From Chrysaora quinquecirrha (taxonomy: Eukaryota > Cnidaria > Scyphozoa > Semaeostomeae > Pelagiidae): a stretch of DNA of 64,000 nt. The translations under genes were made by a program, and so were the position numbers. Below are positions 34,740-47,812 of this stretch, in pieces (position 1 is the first letter of the stretch; each line of letters starts with the position of its first letter). The notes below the pieces were generated by a model. The model ran no database searches. It saw nothing but the letters and a program-made list of their open reading frames with translations, and was not told the origin of the DNA. The stretch covers positions 11,293,882 through 11,357,881 of the forward strand of contig JACTAT010000032.1 in the NCBI GenBank assembly GCA_014526335.1. The letters run 5' to 3'.

Positions 34740-37145
34740 TGTAATTATGTTAACCCATACTGACAAGCGTTGCAGTTACAGTTTGGGCCATCCCACTATT
34801 TAATCATGTGTTTGAAACTGTTCAAATTATCGGCGGATTTTATTTCATTCGGCAGGCCATTCCATATTTGCGGACCCAAAGATCGAAGGCTATTAGAGCC
34901 AAAGGTGACCTGATTTGGTCTGTAATGCTGTAAGTCATTGGGGTTTCGCGATGAGTAGATAGATGATTTTATTTTAAAAATATGATGCATGAAAGATGGG
35001 TTTATATTTTTCAATGTCTTAAAAACCTCAATACAAAGAACCCTTAGACGAGAAACATGCATAGTACGCCGCCGTTCTGACTTCATAAGTAATTCACTGT
35101 AAGAGGTTTTGATGGTCATTGCATAGAAATCTCAGGGCACGTTCTTGAATCTTTTCAATTTTTTTGCAAAGCTTTAGATGACGAGAAATACCAAACAAGA
35201 GGGCAATAATCAAAATTTGAATAAACGAAACTTTGGATAAGGATTATCCTTTCATTAAAACCAATAAATTGTTTGAGTCTTTTCAAGACATTGAGTTGTG
35301 ATGCAGCTCTTCTGCAAAGTTCAGAGATATGCTGTTTAAAATTTAGCTCATAATCTAGCTGTATACCCAGCAATTTGACTGTTTCTTCTGATTTGATCTC
35401 TTTGCCTTGGATATTAAAAATCTCTCCACTAGTATTTCTTTGATCCTTGCTAATGAGGAGTGCGTGAAATTTTTCTGGAATGGCTATCATTTGATTTTGG
35501 TTCAACCAATTCAAAGCTACTCTAGCTTCTTCTTCTAGTACCTCAATCAAACTTGATAGAGTCTTAGAAAAATAAGCTGGAGTGTTATCGTCAGCATAAT
35601 TGTGTAATGTTGCTCGGTTAATGAACAAAAATAGATCGTTTATAAATATTGAAGAGGATAGGACCCAAAACCGAGCCTGGAGGCACCCCTGACAAAATTG
35701 TTTGGAAAGAACTATACGTATTATTGATTCTAACAGACTGTTTCCACCGTTTTAAGTAAGAGTAAATAAGGACCAGAGCATTTTCATCAAAGCCATAGGC
35801 ATGTAATTTGGCTATAAGTAAATCGTGTGGGGTGCAATCGAAGGCTTTTGATAGATCCATGAGGATAGCTCCTACAATATTATCATTATCAAGTTTGACC
35901 CTCCATTCTTCTATCATTCTTATCAAAACATGCTGTGTGCCATATGCTCTTCTATAGGCAGCAATGAAAATTGAAAGGGTTTCATTCAAGAAAGGGATAA
36001 GTTTGTTTTTCAGAATCTTTTCATAGACTTAAGAGAATATATTTAGAATGCTGACTGGACGAAAGTTTCGCTCATCTGTACGATTGGCCTCCCCTTTGTC
36101 CAACGGACATACCGCAGCTCGTTTTCCATTATCTGGGAACCTATAGTTGCGTATGCTGCTGTTAATGGCATCTGTTAAAGGGGCTGCAAGGTCGTCTGCA
36201 GCCAAAAGCACAAGTTTTGGTGGTATTTGATCTTCTCCCGTTGATTTCCTACCGTCTAAAGACCTTAGCTGTTCCCTAACTTGACAGACTTGTACCTCAT
36301 GAAAGGAAAATGAAATGAAATTGTTTCCAGGATTTTGAATAATAGCTAAAATACTTGGGTGGCTTTTGTATTTTTGAAGTATCAGCCTAATGATTTGCCG
36401 ATCATCATCAGTTTCACCTGTATCTGCAATCTTGCAAGGTTGTTCACCGCTAGACTTTTCTACTATATTGATGTAATGATCGTTAAATGTTTTGGTTAGC
36501 TGTTGGTCGTCGGTTACGATTTCATTATTCTTGACTAATGACATATCATTACCAGCTAAGCCTCCTTTGTTGGAGAGAAAAGGTTTGACAAGGTCCCAGA
36601 ATGCTCGATTCGAAACAAGGTCATTTTCAGTTGCTTGCTTGAAATCCTCCTTATTGCTTTTTTTCTCAGAGAGACGCATTTATTTCTTTATCGTTTGAAA
36701 TTTAGTTCATTTTCTTTTGTAGGATTTTTCTTAAATCTCTTTTGTAGCCTCGTTCTGGTGTAAATTCCCTTTTTTAGTTCCCTAGTCACGAAAAGAGCAC
36801 TATTTCCTCTTAACATTTTTGTTTTTAGAGGGGCATGTTTGTCAACCAATTTTCGAAAAGTACAGACAAGATCATTATAAGCTTGATCAGGATCGTCAGG
36901 AGCATTAAGATTCGCCAGCTTTATATCCGATAAAAACTTTTCGGCATCGAACTTTTTGTAGCTGCGATACTTGATTATCTTAGGCTTAAGTCTAGGAAGA
37001 TGGGACTTCATAACCGTTATGACAAGGCTGTGGTAGTCACTTAAGCAAGTTTCAAACACAGAGGTTTTTTGGAAAGATCTCGGCCGATTTGTAAGGGTGG
37101 AAGAACTGCTGTACTTGGAAAAGCATGTTTTAGGAGTCTTCAAAT
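34740..37145 (-). mobile_element. non-LTR retrotransposon (LINE, Jockey/CR1-like), 5'-truncated and frameshifted
   Basis: Minus-strand fragments in order: 37143-36688, the end of the endonuclease with LSDYHSLV and a basic linker; 36679-36029, the RT N-terminus with GRKSTGEDQIPPKLV and ERNFRPVSIL; 35989-35618, with AYRRAYGTQHVLI, DLSKAFDC and GVPPGSVLGPILF; 35628-35155, with the catalytic NYADDNT; then the C-terminal block NPNDLQHYRPNQ, LGPQIWNGLP. The tail CNCNACQ lies beyond a TAG. Stops separate 36679-36029 from 35989, and a frameshift falls just before YADD, so it is dead. Most of the endonuclease is missing, typical of 5' truncation. It lies next to the left edge of the BRICHOS duplication. 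Confidence 0.9.
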
Positions 37146-37264
37146 TTGATCATGTAGGCATGATCTCATGTAGGCATGATCTCATTCTTCAAACATGGCT
37201 AATGGGTACCTTTAATTTAACCTTGGTTGGTGTGTTGAAAGAGTTGTTTTTTCAAACAACTTCT

Positions 37265-39942
37265 TAAAATTCCATCCTGTTATTGAAAGTCAAATTGTCC
37301 GCCACTTATTTAATAACGATTATTGTTTGATTTCCTTCCAATTTCGTCCAGTGAACAGTAAAACTAATGAAGAGGGCTTGTATTTTTGCTATCTTCTACA
37401 CTTCTACCGGTAATGAGGTTTTTTCACAACTAGAACTTTGCAAATGCAGGTTGCGCATGGAACTACAATCCTTGCCAAAATAATTGGGAGCTAGCCTAAT
37501 TTTCCACAGTTTCTCAGCTCAAATTACCCCTGCCCCTGATATAATGTTGGTTTTCTCAACAGTTCTGTTGCTGCTGGAAAAAACGTAGCTGCAATATAAT
37601 AACTTGATATGTTGTCTACAAAAATCAACATTGAGGAGGAAAAGGTGAGACACAGGACCGTGAAATTGTGATAGCACTTTTAGCTCGGTATCTTATGCTA
37701 CAATTATGAATTTTTTTCACGTTCCAACTATTCTTGGCAGGGATTGTAGTATTGGTCACAGCAAGCACACTATAAAGAAATGAAATGCAAGTACATTTTA
37801 CTTACTTTTCTGACATTGAATAGGCTATTTCTTTGTAGACTATTACTTCATAGGCTGTTTATTTTCATTTTCCAGCTGCAGAATTATTTGAATGTCGGAA
37901 GACATAAATCAATTCGAAAAAATTATATGAATCTTTATATTTCAGTGAAAGGCTATAGCTTTTCAGAATTTTACACTTGAACGCTAGTTAAAATGCTTTT
38001 GGATTCGATTTAAATTTTGTGCTAGTGAACTTTACTGCTCAAGATGTCTTCTGACAACCACCCTTATCGTCTGCGCAGAAAATTTGGACAAAGTGCAAAC
38101 AATAAGGACTTTTCTGGATAATCTGGACAGCGAACAGTCATGCCAAGGCTATCTTCGAGTAATGAGGTCCCCCAAAGGGGGCTCGAAGTCACGCAATCAG
38201 GCAAGATAAAGCTTCACTTCATGAGCATGCAACTTTGGACGTTTCTCCCCGAAATTTTCAGCAATATTTCAATAGACGGCTTAATTTAATACATCTAAAG
38301 AGTTGCTTTTAAAAGTTCTTTTCACGACAAGTTTGTAACAGGAAAAGCCGAACTTGTAACGAATGGATTCACGCATTCACGTGCAAAAGTTTCTGGTTTC
38401 ATGAAATCCCGCATGAAAATGGTCCAATAACGCATCAGGTCAAACCGCTTGTCGGGCATTAGAAATGTGGAGAGCATTTTTGAGAAATAAAGAGGATTTA
38501 GCTTATTTTAAAGGGCCTTCTTTGAATAATGTGGAACAAAGTGATTTATGTGCCAACAAACTCCATACTCCTTAGATGACATTTGTGTATGTTCTTGTTT
38601 CGTTATTTTGATATCGAATACTGGTTTACATAGTTAATGGTTGGCAGTTAATGGAAGGCGTTTGTTCAAAGTAGAGGTGTTTGTTCGAAATTTATAAATT
38701 ATAGATTTCTCGAGAATTCGATGGAATGAAAGTATTTAAATCATGGAAAGGTTTTTTGGCAATCAGTGAAAGACTAATTTGTTGCAAATCATGTCGTTCA
38801 ATATCTCTTATCAGGAAGGAAACTGAACTTCACAAATTATGTCATTAAAGAGTTCTGGTCATCAAATTGCATATCCAATATTAAGTTTCCCAACTTTAAA
38901 CCAGCTTCAACGGCTCAATTTCAACCCAAAATATCTTGCCAGTCTTGTTATGCTGACTTCACGGATAAGGATAATGAAAAGCATTAAGTTACTATGGAAA
39001 TTTTGATCATGGATTCCCCCTCGAAAAATTCAAAATGAATTGAACATTTTCGTCGATCGAAAGCGGTCGTGGACCCACTGTATCAACCACTAATCAGATG
39101 GCAGAAATTGCTTAAATTTTCGCGAAAGACTATCAAGTTTCAGCAAGACTTCAGGAAGTGCCAAGATGGTTTTTTTGGCTGGTATTTTCTTTGGTTTGCA
39201 AATTTCGTTATGTTAATGCGGTCAAATATAATTTTCCTGAAAACCTTATAGGGAAACATTTAACAAAATGTATTTTGTTCGGCCTAATCTGGTAAGAGAA
39301 CATTTTTACGCCCGTCTTTCGACCAGGTCCAATTTTATCGAGTCAGGTTATCGAAACTTGCCTTTAGAGAAACCAAAATCTCAAGCATTTTACAATGCAT
39401 CTTAGCCATTTTTTTCAAAACATAGAGTATTGTTCACGAATGAGAAGCCTCCGTCACGCATTTGCTATAGTTAATTTATCATTCTTGACCCTTCAAAAGT
39501 TGCACATGCTTTGTGAATTGGAAAAGCCACTCGCTATTGAACCAAAAATTACTATTGTGGTGGGTTATTAACCTTACTGTGATGGGTTTCTATGCTTGTC
39601 GTGGTGGTAATTTTGCACTTTACGACAACAAGCATAGAAACCCACCACATTAGTGCAAAATAACCACGACAGTAGTGATTACCCACCACAGTAGCGATTA
39701 TTGATTCGCTAGCGTGAATGCCATCAAAAGCTCGGTCAAAAGCTGTCATTAAGCTTCTCTTCAAATTTTAAAGTCAGGGTTGTTTCACATAATTTTTTGA
39801 TGACAAAACTCTCTTAGTTTGAAATTTTCAGTTCGCAGAGCTCGTTGTATCAAACTTGAAGCAATGAACATAAAAAAATGGCGAAATAGCAATTTCAAAG
39901 ACTACTTTGCTACAATCGAAATCACGAAAGAGTTCTATGTTT
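37265..39942. other. noncoding 3' flank of BRICHOS copy 1
   Basis: No exon recognised. It aligns with 52280-53908 of unit 2, including a CCCCAAAGGGGG palindrome near 38170 (52893 in unit 2). It has one fold-back element at 39548-39705. Confidence 0.5.
39548..39705. repeat. nested palindrome / fold-back element
   Basis: Arms TGTGGTGGGT (39557) and ACCCACCACA (39681) enclose a second perfect 16-bp pair, GGGTTTCTATGCTTGT and its complement, around a short loop at 39600-39627. The matching region of unit 2 lacks it, so it inserted after the duplication or was lost there. Confidence 0.6.
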
Positions 39943-40188
39943 CTATAATTTGACTTCCATTGCCATAAGTGGCGTTTTGCACTTCACACTGCAGCATAAG
40001 ACTGAATCCATAACATGTCTCTTTGTGCAGTCAAACCAGCGTTCGCCTGGTGTGCAACTGACATCGTAAACACAACTGTGCCCGGATGCTTGAAAACTGC
40101 AAGATACATCAAGTTTGCTTTTATCCTTGCATCTAAAAAATTGATTGGCATCCTCAATTGGCCTGCAGAATTTGAAGTTAAGAATACG
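39943..40188 (-). CDS. predicted mature nine-cysteine peptide of BRICHOS copy 1
   Basis: Part of exon 5 after the furin-type site R-L-R-R (before E-R). About 81 residues. Cysteine spacing is C-x11-C-x9-C-x8-C-x5-C-x8-C-x10-C-C-x3-C. Shared anchors with copy 2 include SCVYDV, DCTKRHV and DSVLCC. It is mildly basic. The odd number of cysteines suggests one free or intermolecular bond. I know no family with this exact pattern. Confidence 0.7.
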   Translation of the reverse strand, partial: RILNFKFCRPIEDANQFFRCKDKSKLDVSCSFQASGHSCVYDVSCTPGERWFDCTKRHVMDSVLCCSVKCKTPLMAMEVKL

Positions 40189-43100
40189 CTCTCTTCTCAA
40201 TCGTCTAGCTGGTGACTTTGCTCTCAATTCTAACCCTGAAAATGAGAGAAAGTTTTCAAAATTTAGATCTCAGTATCTACAACACGCTTCCACGCACATT
40301 ACTTTGTATTGAACATGCTATGGAAAAGGCAATAGCGTATGGGCAGCTTCCTTGCCGAGCAGTGAAATATATATTCTTTCTAGACTCGTCTGTTCCCGGA
40401 TATCAAGAACATTAAGCTTGAGAGATTTAGGTATTGGCGTTGCAGCTACGGCCCTGACAATCGTTGCAAGACATGTCGGTTTGAGAGATGGAATTCTGAC
40501 AACCTATGAGTAATCAATCTGCTGGGGTGTTTGGCTCAAACTGTGAACTTAGAATTGTATAATTATATGAGTAGCTACAGGCATCATTTAATAGAAAGAA
40601 ACGGCATTGGTCAAAACCTCGTCATACTTTTTGTATGAAATTCTCGTGCGTCCCAAAGTCAATTTGTTTCAGTTGAGCAGCTTTGTGAGAAATCAAACGC
40701 CCTGTAGTTGTACTAAAGAACTCGTGCTGATGGCTCTTTTCACTTTGACCCTTTTCATGTATTCTGCATTTGTCTTTCTTTCTTCTCTTATGGTTTCAAT
40801 TTCAACAATAATGTTGAAAGGAACAAAATTTTTCCTCGAAGCAGTAGTCATACTTTATGGAATCGTTTGGAATGTATATGACAGCAATGAATTCATAGAG
40901 AGCTATTTCGTTTCATCAGACACTGTTGTCTTTCTTTAAGGCACACATCGTTTGTACTGAAGAGGTCTTATAAAGAAGAATTACAAAAGAGCATCATTAA
41001 TTCATTACCTTTAATAAGCTCAGCAGCCTTTTTGTTAATATCACTGTCCAAGAACCTCTCTGTGAAAACGAGTTTCACTCCAGTGCAATGCAATGCAATT
41101 TTCTCTCCCACTTCTTCGCTGTTCATTTCATACATTGGAAGAGCTCTGTACTTTTTCACCAAAAATTCTCCAGTGCCAAGAGTTGAATTTGCCTATATTG
41201 ATAGCAAGAGGACCGATAAAGTTGTACTCTAGAAATCAGCAAATCCTATATTTGATGGATGATTTTAAGAACGCCTAGGCCCCTTCCGTCTAAAACAGGA
41301 GAACCGCACTTTTTATTTGGGAAAAGGCAAAGCAAAGGAGGAGGACGATTTAGTTTTTCATTCATTTTTATTAGTTGCAGGGGAGAAGAAATTGCGAAAC
41401 CTATTCTAGGAACCCGCAGTTCTGAAAAGTAACCAGAACTGTAAGATAGAGCTCCAACAGGAACACTGTGAACGAGAATGGGAAAAGATTAGATTACAGT
41501 AGTCTTGTTTAGTTTCTATATAGAGTAAGTTAGAATCATAATTTTTCGATTATCTCTACTCGTTATCGAACATTTCTCTTCTATCTACCTTTCCTTATAG
41601 ACTTTTGACATAAAATCAAATACATAAAATAAACTGTCATTAGCATAAACCCACTGCTTTCAATTCTTGTTCATTTGGAGCAAAAATATGCTTTTCTCTG
41701 AAATTTTCTTTGAAAATTTCGTTAACTATTGTCACATAAATGTCTCGTTTGCTTTTTAAGAAAAAAGCGCAAGCATTTTAGTGATACTATGAAGTATTGC
41801 GTGGACAATAAAGAACAGAATAGCTTTTTTGCAACTTTACCTGTATTTAAGAGGTAAAAATTAGGATTAAAGGTAGCTCTTTTACGATTTTAGAGTCCAC
41901 AATTTAAATCTTGCAATCTATCGCGATGAAGTGCAATGGAAGAAAAAAGTTAACTCACAAGCCTGAGACTACGCTCCAATTCACTTGGTGTCTGCTCGTC
42001 TTTCTCTAGTACAGATATAAAGCATTTCTTCAAAGAATCAATTCTTCTTGCACTGAATCCCTGAAATGTAATTGAACGCTAATGCTTTATGTTACTGTGT
42101 ATTGAAAAATGAACAAAAATGAATGAACAAATCAACTAGAATCTTACAATTGCAAAGATAGCGCTGAAGTTTTTCAACGTCTAGCAGATTAGGTGTCGTT
42201 AGAAAATGTCTCACCTATTCTCACCGGATGAAAATATCTGAATTTGCAATAAGGCTAAGATACGTTGACCTATACACCCTCTTGGGAGACAGGAAACCAA
42301 GAAGTACCCCCTTAAAGATTTCTCTATAACTCAATCTGTGTGCTCCATAAACTCGAATTATAGAAAAAAGCTGTCCATCCACTCCCCGTAAGGGTTTGGG
42401 GGACACTAGACTTTCCTACAGAACATGGCTAAAACCATCCTGTCCTGGAGTCACATTTAGAAAAAAGATACCCGATCCTGGAGTCGGTGTTTGAAAATGG
42501 TACCCTGTTCCTGTTCGAGATCTTTCTTTTAAATAATTACTCGAAAAACTAATGGAAAAGTTTTCTGACGATGCCATGATGAACCATGCGTTGTCTGAAT
42601 TACACAATATGGATCTGTTGCGGTGGGTCGCAGAGTCAAACCAAGAAGAGCAAGACGCTGTCACTCTGTCAAATGAGTGAAAAGCAATACCTGAACCTGG
42701 AGTTGAAAACCTGAGAACGATGCCCTGTTCTGCGAGACGTTCCCGTATGTCAAAACATATAAATACCACTCTGTCCACTCAACCCGCAACGACGGTCTCT
42801 ATACTCTCTGCCTTTCAAGTAGCAAAGCCTCTTTCGCACTCTCCATACGAGTACCTTGCAAATAAAGGGTGGAATACGGTGAAAATAAAGTATCATTTTT
42901 ATGTAATGCACGCAGGGCTTAGCTATTCTTGTTTGGTGATCTATCTTTCATAATCGATTTGTATAAGGAATATGTTCTTGTCTATTTTGGCTATTCTGAC
43001 AGGCGCGGATCCAGACCGGTTCGAACGGTTTGCTAGAACCTGTCAGAAAATTTTAGGATTTTAGAAAATTTTGAAAACGGTAGACATAGCAGGAAAAAGT

Positions 43101-46100
43101 TTCGTCTACCAGAAAACACGGCTGCTATAAATAGTAGGCAGATGGAACAAGGCTTCCGTTTCTTTGGTTGCCGCACTTGTGAAATTTGTTTGAGCATTGA
43201 TTTCTAAAGGGTTGCCCGCAAAATTGCAAAATATTTCAAACGTGATAGTGAACGCATCTACCAAAAAGAGCAGGCGTCTGCTGAAAACAGAATGTGACCA
43301 AAAAATTACGCCCTAAAGTTGTTGACGTGTAAGTAGTGTACTGAAAGACTAAGAACGGATTCGCGAGCTTTTGATTTCATCAGATGATTAGACGAATACA
43401 GATTTAGAATTGCTTATAAAAATCAGAAAGAAATTGTGGAGAAAAAAATAGGGAAATAAGTCTTTTGAATCTAAGTTTGGGGTTAGTTGATAAAGACCAA
43501 TCATTGAGGAAGACATGATGGTTCGAATTCATGCAATGCAAGCGCGGATCACGGAGAGGAGCGTCTCCAACAACAATAAAACAAACATAATAATGACAGG
43601 TTTATCTCGTTTTTATAGGTTTATCTCGCTCTATAGCATATTTTGTAACAACTTTACATCTTACGCGTGGTTTGGACAACCTACAAATGACATGGAAAAT
43701 GAAGTATCGACCATGTAACATCGTCCCTGAGGGCTTTTTGCCCTATTACTTTAATAAAAACATTTGTGAAAATCCACAAACAATCAACGTGACCATTAAT
43801 TTAGAGCGCTCTGATTGGCTTAAGTTGCATTTTTGCAAGAGAAGCGCCAAAAGCTAGGACCCCGAGGGGGTACTTCATTGTTCCAATGACTAGATGTGGC
43901 GCCCAATTTTTTCAAACCCACCCATGTTCTGCCGACAAATTTTGTCAGTCGTGATACCCATGTATAGAAAAAACAACGAAATTTTTTACCCATTTGTACC
44001 AATATCTCAAACGTTTGAACCCAATTTAACGCCTGAGGCAATTCTAAATGCGGCGAAAAGGCATTTGCGCTGAAAACTAAAACGCACTTTTATAAGGCTT
44101 TTCAAAGCAATGTATGTCTAAAACTTTTTGAATATTTTACTACCCATGTGTAGAGATTCTTTACGAAAAATCAACCCATATGTAGGGAAATTGGCGCTGA
44201 AGAAGTTACCCATTTGGGCGGCACGTCTAGTATAACGAACAATGGAAGTACCCCCCCCCCCCCCGAGGGGGCTAGGACAAGATTGCATTTTTCAATTGTG
44301 AAAGGTTTCCAGTATGGAAGGTATTAGCAATTTGTGATTGGTGAATGATGAGATTTGAAATATAGATAATGATAGATAATTACAACCTACGAAACTTTCT
44401 GCTATCAAAAGGAATCACCGTCTCGAAAAGCAAGAAAGTTGAAGTTCGCCAAGGCTGCAATCGACATATGCCTAGGCCTTGAAGAAAATGTTGATTTTCA
44501 CGAAGATTTACTTGATTTATCAGAAAGGCTCGCAATCAAGGGAATAAATATACCGGCCTGTATGATTATTGTAATGAAGTGAGCAAATATACTGATTGTA
44601 AGTCAATTTTTGTAAAAAAAAACGACTTGCGAGGCCTGCCGCATGCCCTGATCCAGTGTCTTGCTTTGGCTTGGTTTCTCACTTTTCCGGGAAAATGAAG
44701 GAACCTGACAGCTTGTAAATACCTATTTTTCATAGAAGGAAGATTTGGTCGCCTTGAATCGTTGTTAGGGACCTTTGGATCGAGTACGAAGACGAGTACA
44801 AAGACGAATATCAGAAACGCAAGGCACCAAAGCAGCTCGTCGTCGTGCTTGCTGTTTTCTATTGTTTAGAATTGGTGTCAGCCTGAAATGGAACACCTTT
44901 GATGAAACTCCATTTATATGGGAAGTTGCAGTTCTTTAAAAATTAAATTGATGTAAATATATTCTTCTACATCTTTTTTAATTACTATGAAAAAATTAGT
45001 CCTTTTGTAAGCCTCTTGATCCGTATTAATTAATAAGCAGTGATTCTGCCGACTAAAATTTAGGCCTGTCACCCTCTTGGAACACGAACGTTCTGGTTAG
45101 TCTTTCGTCTTGGAACCAAACGTTCCGGTTAGTCGTTCGTTGCTTTCGGCTGGAATTCTCCTCGGAAGCTGTGTTTGCGAAATATGAATACTTGTTGTTG
45201 AAAAATAACCACTCAGCCGGAGGTAACTTGCGTTTTCTTACGATTCCTATGTCCAAATTTATTTTGACTCCCCTCGTGCATTATGACAAATAATAAAACC
45301 AAGTCGTAAGAAAGATGCAAAAATAAAGGAGACAAATTTAACACGAGAAAACAAATGAAAAATTCGAGGAATCCGAAAAGTCAATTTTCGGTGAGCACAA
45401 TAAAAATTGAGAAAAAATTAATTTGTTTTTGATAAAACAACTAAAACATGCAAAAATGATGTAAAAGATCTTCAGGAATTATTTTCGCATGCTATTTGAA
45501 AAAATTAGCCGACACTTCCTTTATTTTTAGATTTTTTGCAAAGCCCTCAAAACTTTGAACTACAACGGGTGTTCCATTTCAGGGCGACACCACTCTAGAT
45601 TACAAAACGAGAACGAAGACGAATTTTTGCGTATGCAATATGCAAGCTCTCTTAGGCCGTTCTCTCCATCTTCAAAATAGTTTAATTTGGACCAAAGATC
45701 TTTGATTAGTAGAACAACTGGTAAAAGAATTCATTTTCTGTCTAGAAATTATTCTTTGGTTTTTGTTTAGATGTCTCCGAGAACGTTATTCACCTCACTT
45801 TGATTTATTTTATTTGTGTCGAAAAACCGTCGAATTGCAATTCTTGTAGTAACAATGTTTCACCATCTTAGTATTCAAGGTATTGACTGCTGGGTTCTGT
45901 TTATTCCTTGAAATTCTTGTCCTAGTTTTCGTCATTCTCTTGCAAAAGTGCAACCTTAGCCAATCAGAGCGCTCGATTTTATCGAAAAGGTGGATTTATT
46001 TCTAAGCATTTTGGCACAGAGTTCCTGTTGAAAAGGAACAATGAAGGGTCGAGAAAAGGTTGAAATATATCCCTATCTTGACTGGCGCTTCTCAATTCTC

Positions 46101-47812
46101 AGATCAGGCATATTTAGAGCCCCTCTCGTATCTCAGAATGCAGAACAGCTAGAGCTATGAACTTGAAGTCGCAAAGTTCTTGCATGCAATACGTTTGGTA
46201 GTGATATTAAATACGATAGCATTATCATGAAAAATAGTCATCATTTCGGCCTTCATTCGCAGATGGAGAATGAGCAACTTGAAGCAAGCAAATTGGACAA
46301 AAACTTTCAAAATTCATGCATTTGGCAAACCTAATCTTGTATTGATCATATTTTGTTCGAAATTTCATAATTTTGACCTAAAATAGCTTCTGTTGCCTAC
46401 ACTTCACTTTACGAATCATGTAGCAGAAAATGATTACAGTAGTCTAGCAGCTAGAAAACTTTAATCCTAACACTCCAGATAAATTTTAGAGAAAATTTAA
46501 AATTTCTGTAGCCTTTTTTATTTTATTTACCATATACGGGTCATTTGATTGGGAAGGCAGTCCAAATCCAAACAGGGTTTAACTGAATTCATAGATATGC
46601 AGATTTAAAACTAACGTGCGTCAGAAAGCTGAGCAGTCTATAAAAAGTCTGTTGTCGTTCGGTAGAAAATATTAAACTGCTTCTTTAATAGGAAGCACAA
46701 GGTCGTGGCCGTAACTAACTATACATTAAATTCAAAACAATTCAAAAAATATTTCTAGAAGCCTAGGTCTTATCCGTCTATTCCTTTCAACACGTGACAA
46801 TTCGCTTGAAATTAAAGTGTGTGCTCCAAGCAATATTGCCGTAAAATTTTTACATTAGCTCAAGCTAAATCAAGGGAGTGACGATTTCATTTTTGTTACC
46901 AAGCTATAATTGATAGCACCATAATGGCATACTGAAGGAACCTTCAATTATGCAAAGTAATTATGATAAAGTACATTTGATGATAAAAAACCTTACCCGG
47001 TCAAAGTCATTCAAAATTTCAGCTTTCTGAATATTTCCATGAGCAGGCACTTTGATGATCTCCACGTTTTGCAAAGAATCAAAGTTGAATTTTTCCTGAA
47101 ATATTTGGCCATTTTCTTCGAAATTTACATTCAATTCTGCTGCCTAAAATTAAAAAATGTTTCATGGTTTTCTCACACAATTTTATGACCCAACTTGCCA
47201 TCGATTTAAATCGTAAATTTTAAAAGTATTTACCATTTCAAACCAATTTTGTGAAGGTTTCTGCAGAAACAAACGAAAGTGATATTTTCCCAAAGCAAAT
47301 ATTGCCCATATTGAATTGCATTAAATGAACAGGGGTGATAATATGCAACTTTTCTATGAATCCTAATCCTATCGAGGAGAGGGGTGTTTTCCAGCCCTTC
47401 TCGAGGTTTTCTTGTAACTGTTCTGTTGTATGATTGGTGTAAGCATAACTCTCATAAGCTTCTTTTCTTAATAAACATGAAACTTTTAAGAGAAAGGGTG
47501 AATTTGTTATCAACAAAAGGCCTGCAGATTTCTGTCTATTGTGTTTATAAGTTCATTTCCCATGATGATTCAAAGAAGCTCAGCCCGGAAAGTGAATGAG
47601 ACGAGATTAACTTTATTTGCATCAACCTAAATTTTCATATTGTCTACATAATGTACTTAATTGTAAACATAAACTATGTTAGATGAAATGATATAAATAA
47701 ATGAATTGTTCTTTTCGATCAATTCTTCAGATAAACTCAAAATAGAATATTAAAATTGAGGAATATTTACCAACGCAGTGGCCATAAATCCAACGAAAAG
47801 AACAGCATACAT
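39943..47812 (-). CDS. BRICHOS-domain secreted prepropeptide, copy 1 (five coding exons)
   Basis: Exons: 47812-47771, 47143-46997, 42060-41959, 41192-41009 and 40235-39943; phases 0, 0, 0, 1 fit and the total is 255 residues. Exon 1 is a signal peptide, MYAVLFVGFMATAL, with cleavage likely near ATALA. Exons 2-4 form a BRICHOS domain: EENGQIFQEKFNFDS, VEIIKVPAHG, AEILNDFDRGFSARR, and the cysteine pair in KKCFIS and LHCTGV. BRICHOS domains act as intramolecular chaperones in secreted proproteins. Exon 5 has a basic run, PARRLRRE, then a nine-cysteine C-terminal peptide. The order signal - BRICHOS - dibasic site - Cys-rich peptide matches annelid BRICHOS antimicrobial precursors. Intron 2 is 4.9 kb, swollen by insertions. 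A second copy lies at 53909-57898. Function of the peptide is unknown. Confidence 0.88.
43803..45982. repeat. inverted-repeat pair around a 2-kb block in BRICHOS copy 1 intron
   Basis: GAGCGCTCTGATTGGCT..GTTGCA.TTTTGCAAGAG at 43804-43842 faces its complement at 45939-45981. Inside it, TGGTGTC..CCTGAAATGGAACACC at 44874-44900 faces its complement at 45570-45594, a nested pair. This looks like two layered TIR elements; exact ends and target duplications were not resolved. Confidence 0.5.
43861..44270. mobile_element. hAT-like MITE with perfect 8-bp target duplication
   Basis: 410 bp. GCTAGGAC flanks both sides (43853-43860 and 44271-44278). The ends CCCGAGGGGGTACTTC and the mirror with a long C-run share about 45 bp of imperfect TIR, including ATTGTTC and CTAGA.GTG.CGCCC. 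Older diverged relatives lie at 48005-48350 and 58079-58430. Confidence 0.75.

Larger units (their letters stand above)
42061..46996. other. enlarged intron 2 of BRICHOS copy 1, holding post-duplication insertions
   Basis: The same intron is only 0.9 kb in copy 2. Extra blocks lie at about 42220-42905 (with repeated CCTG-TTC/GGAGTC phrases), 42985-43580 (starting near GGCGCGGATCCAG) and 43660-46105. Conserved intron sequence resumes at GAGCCCCTCTCGTATCT (46109; 56111 in copy 2). No coding exon was seen in the extra blocks. Confidence 0.6.
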
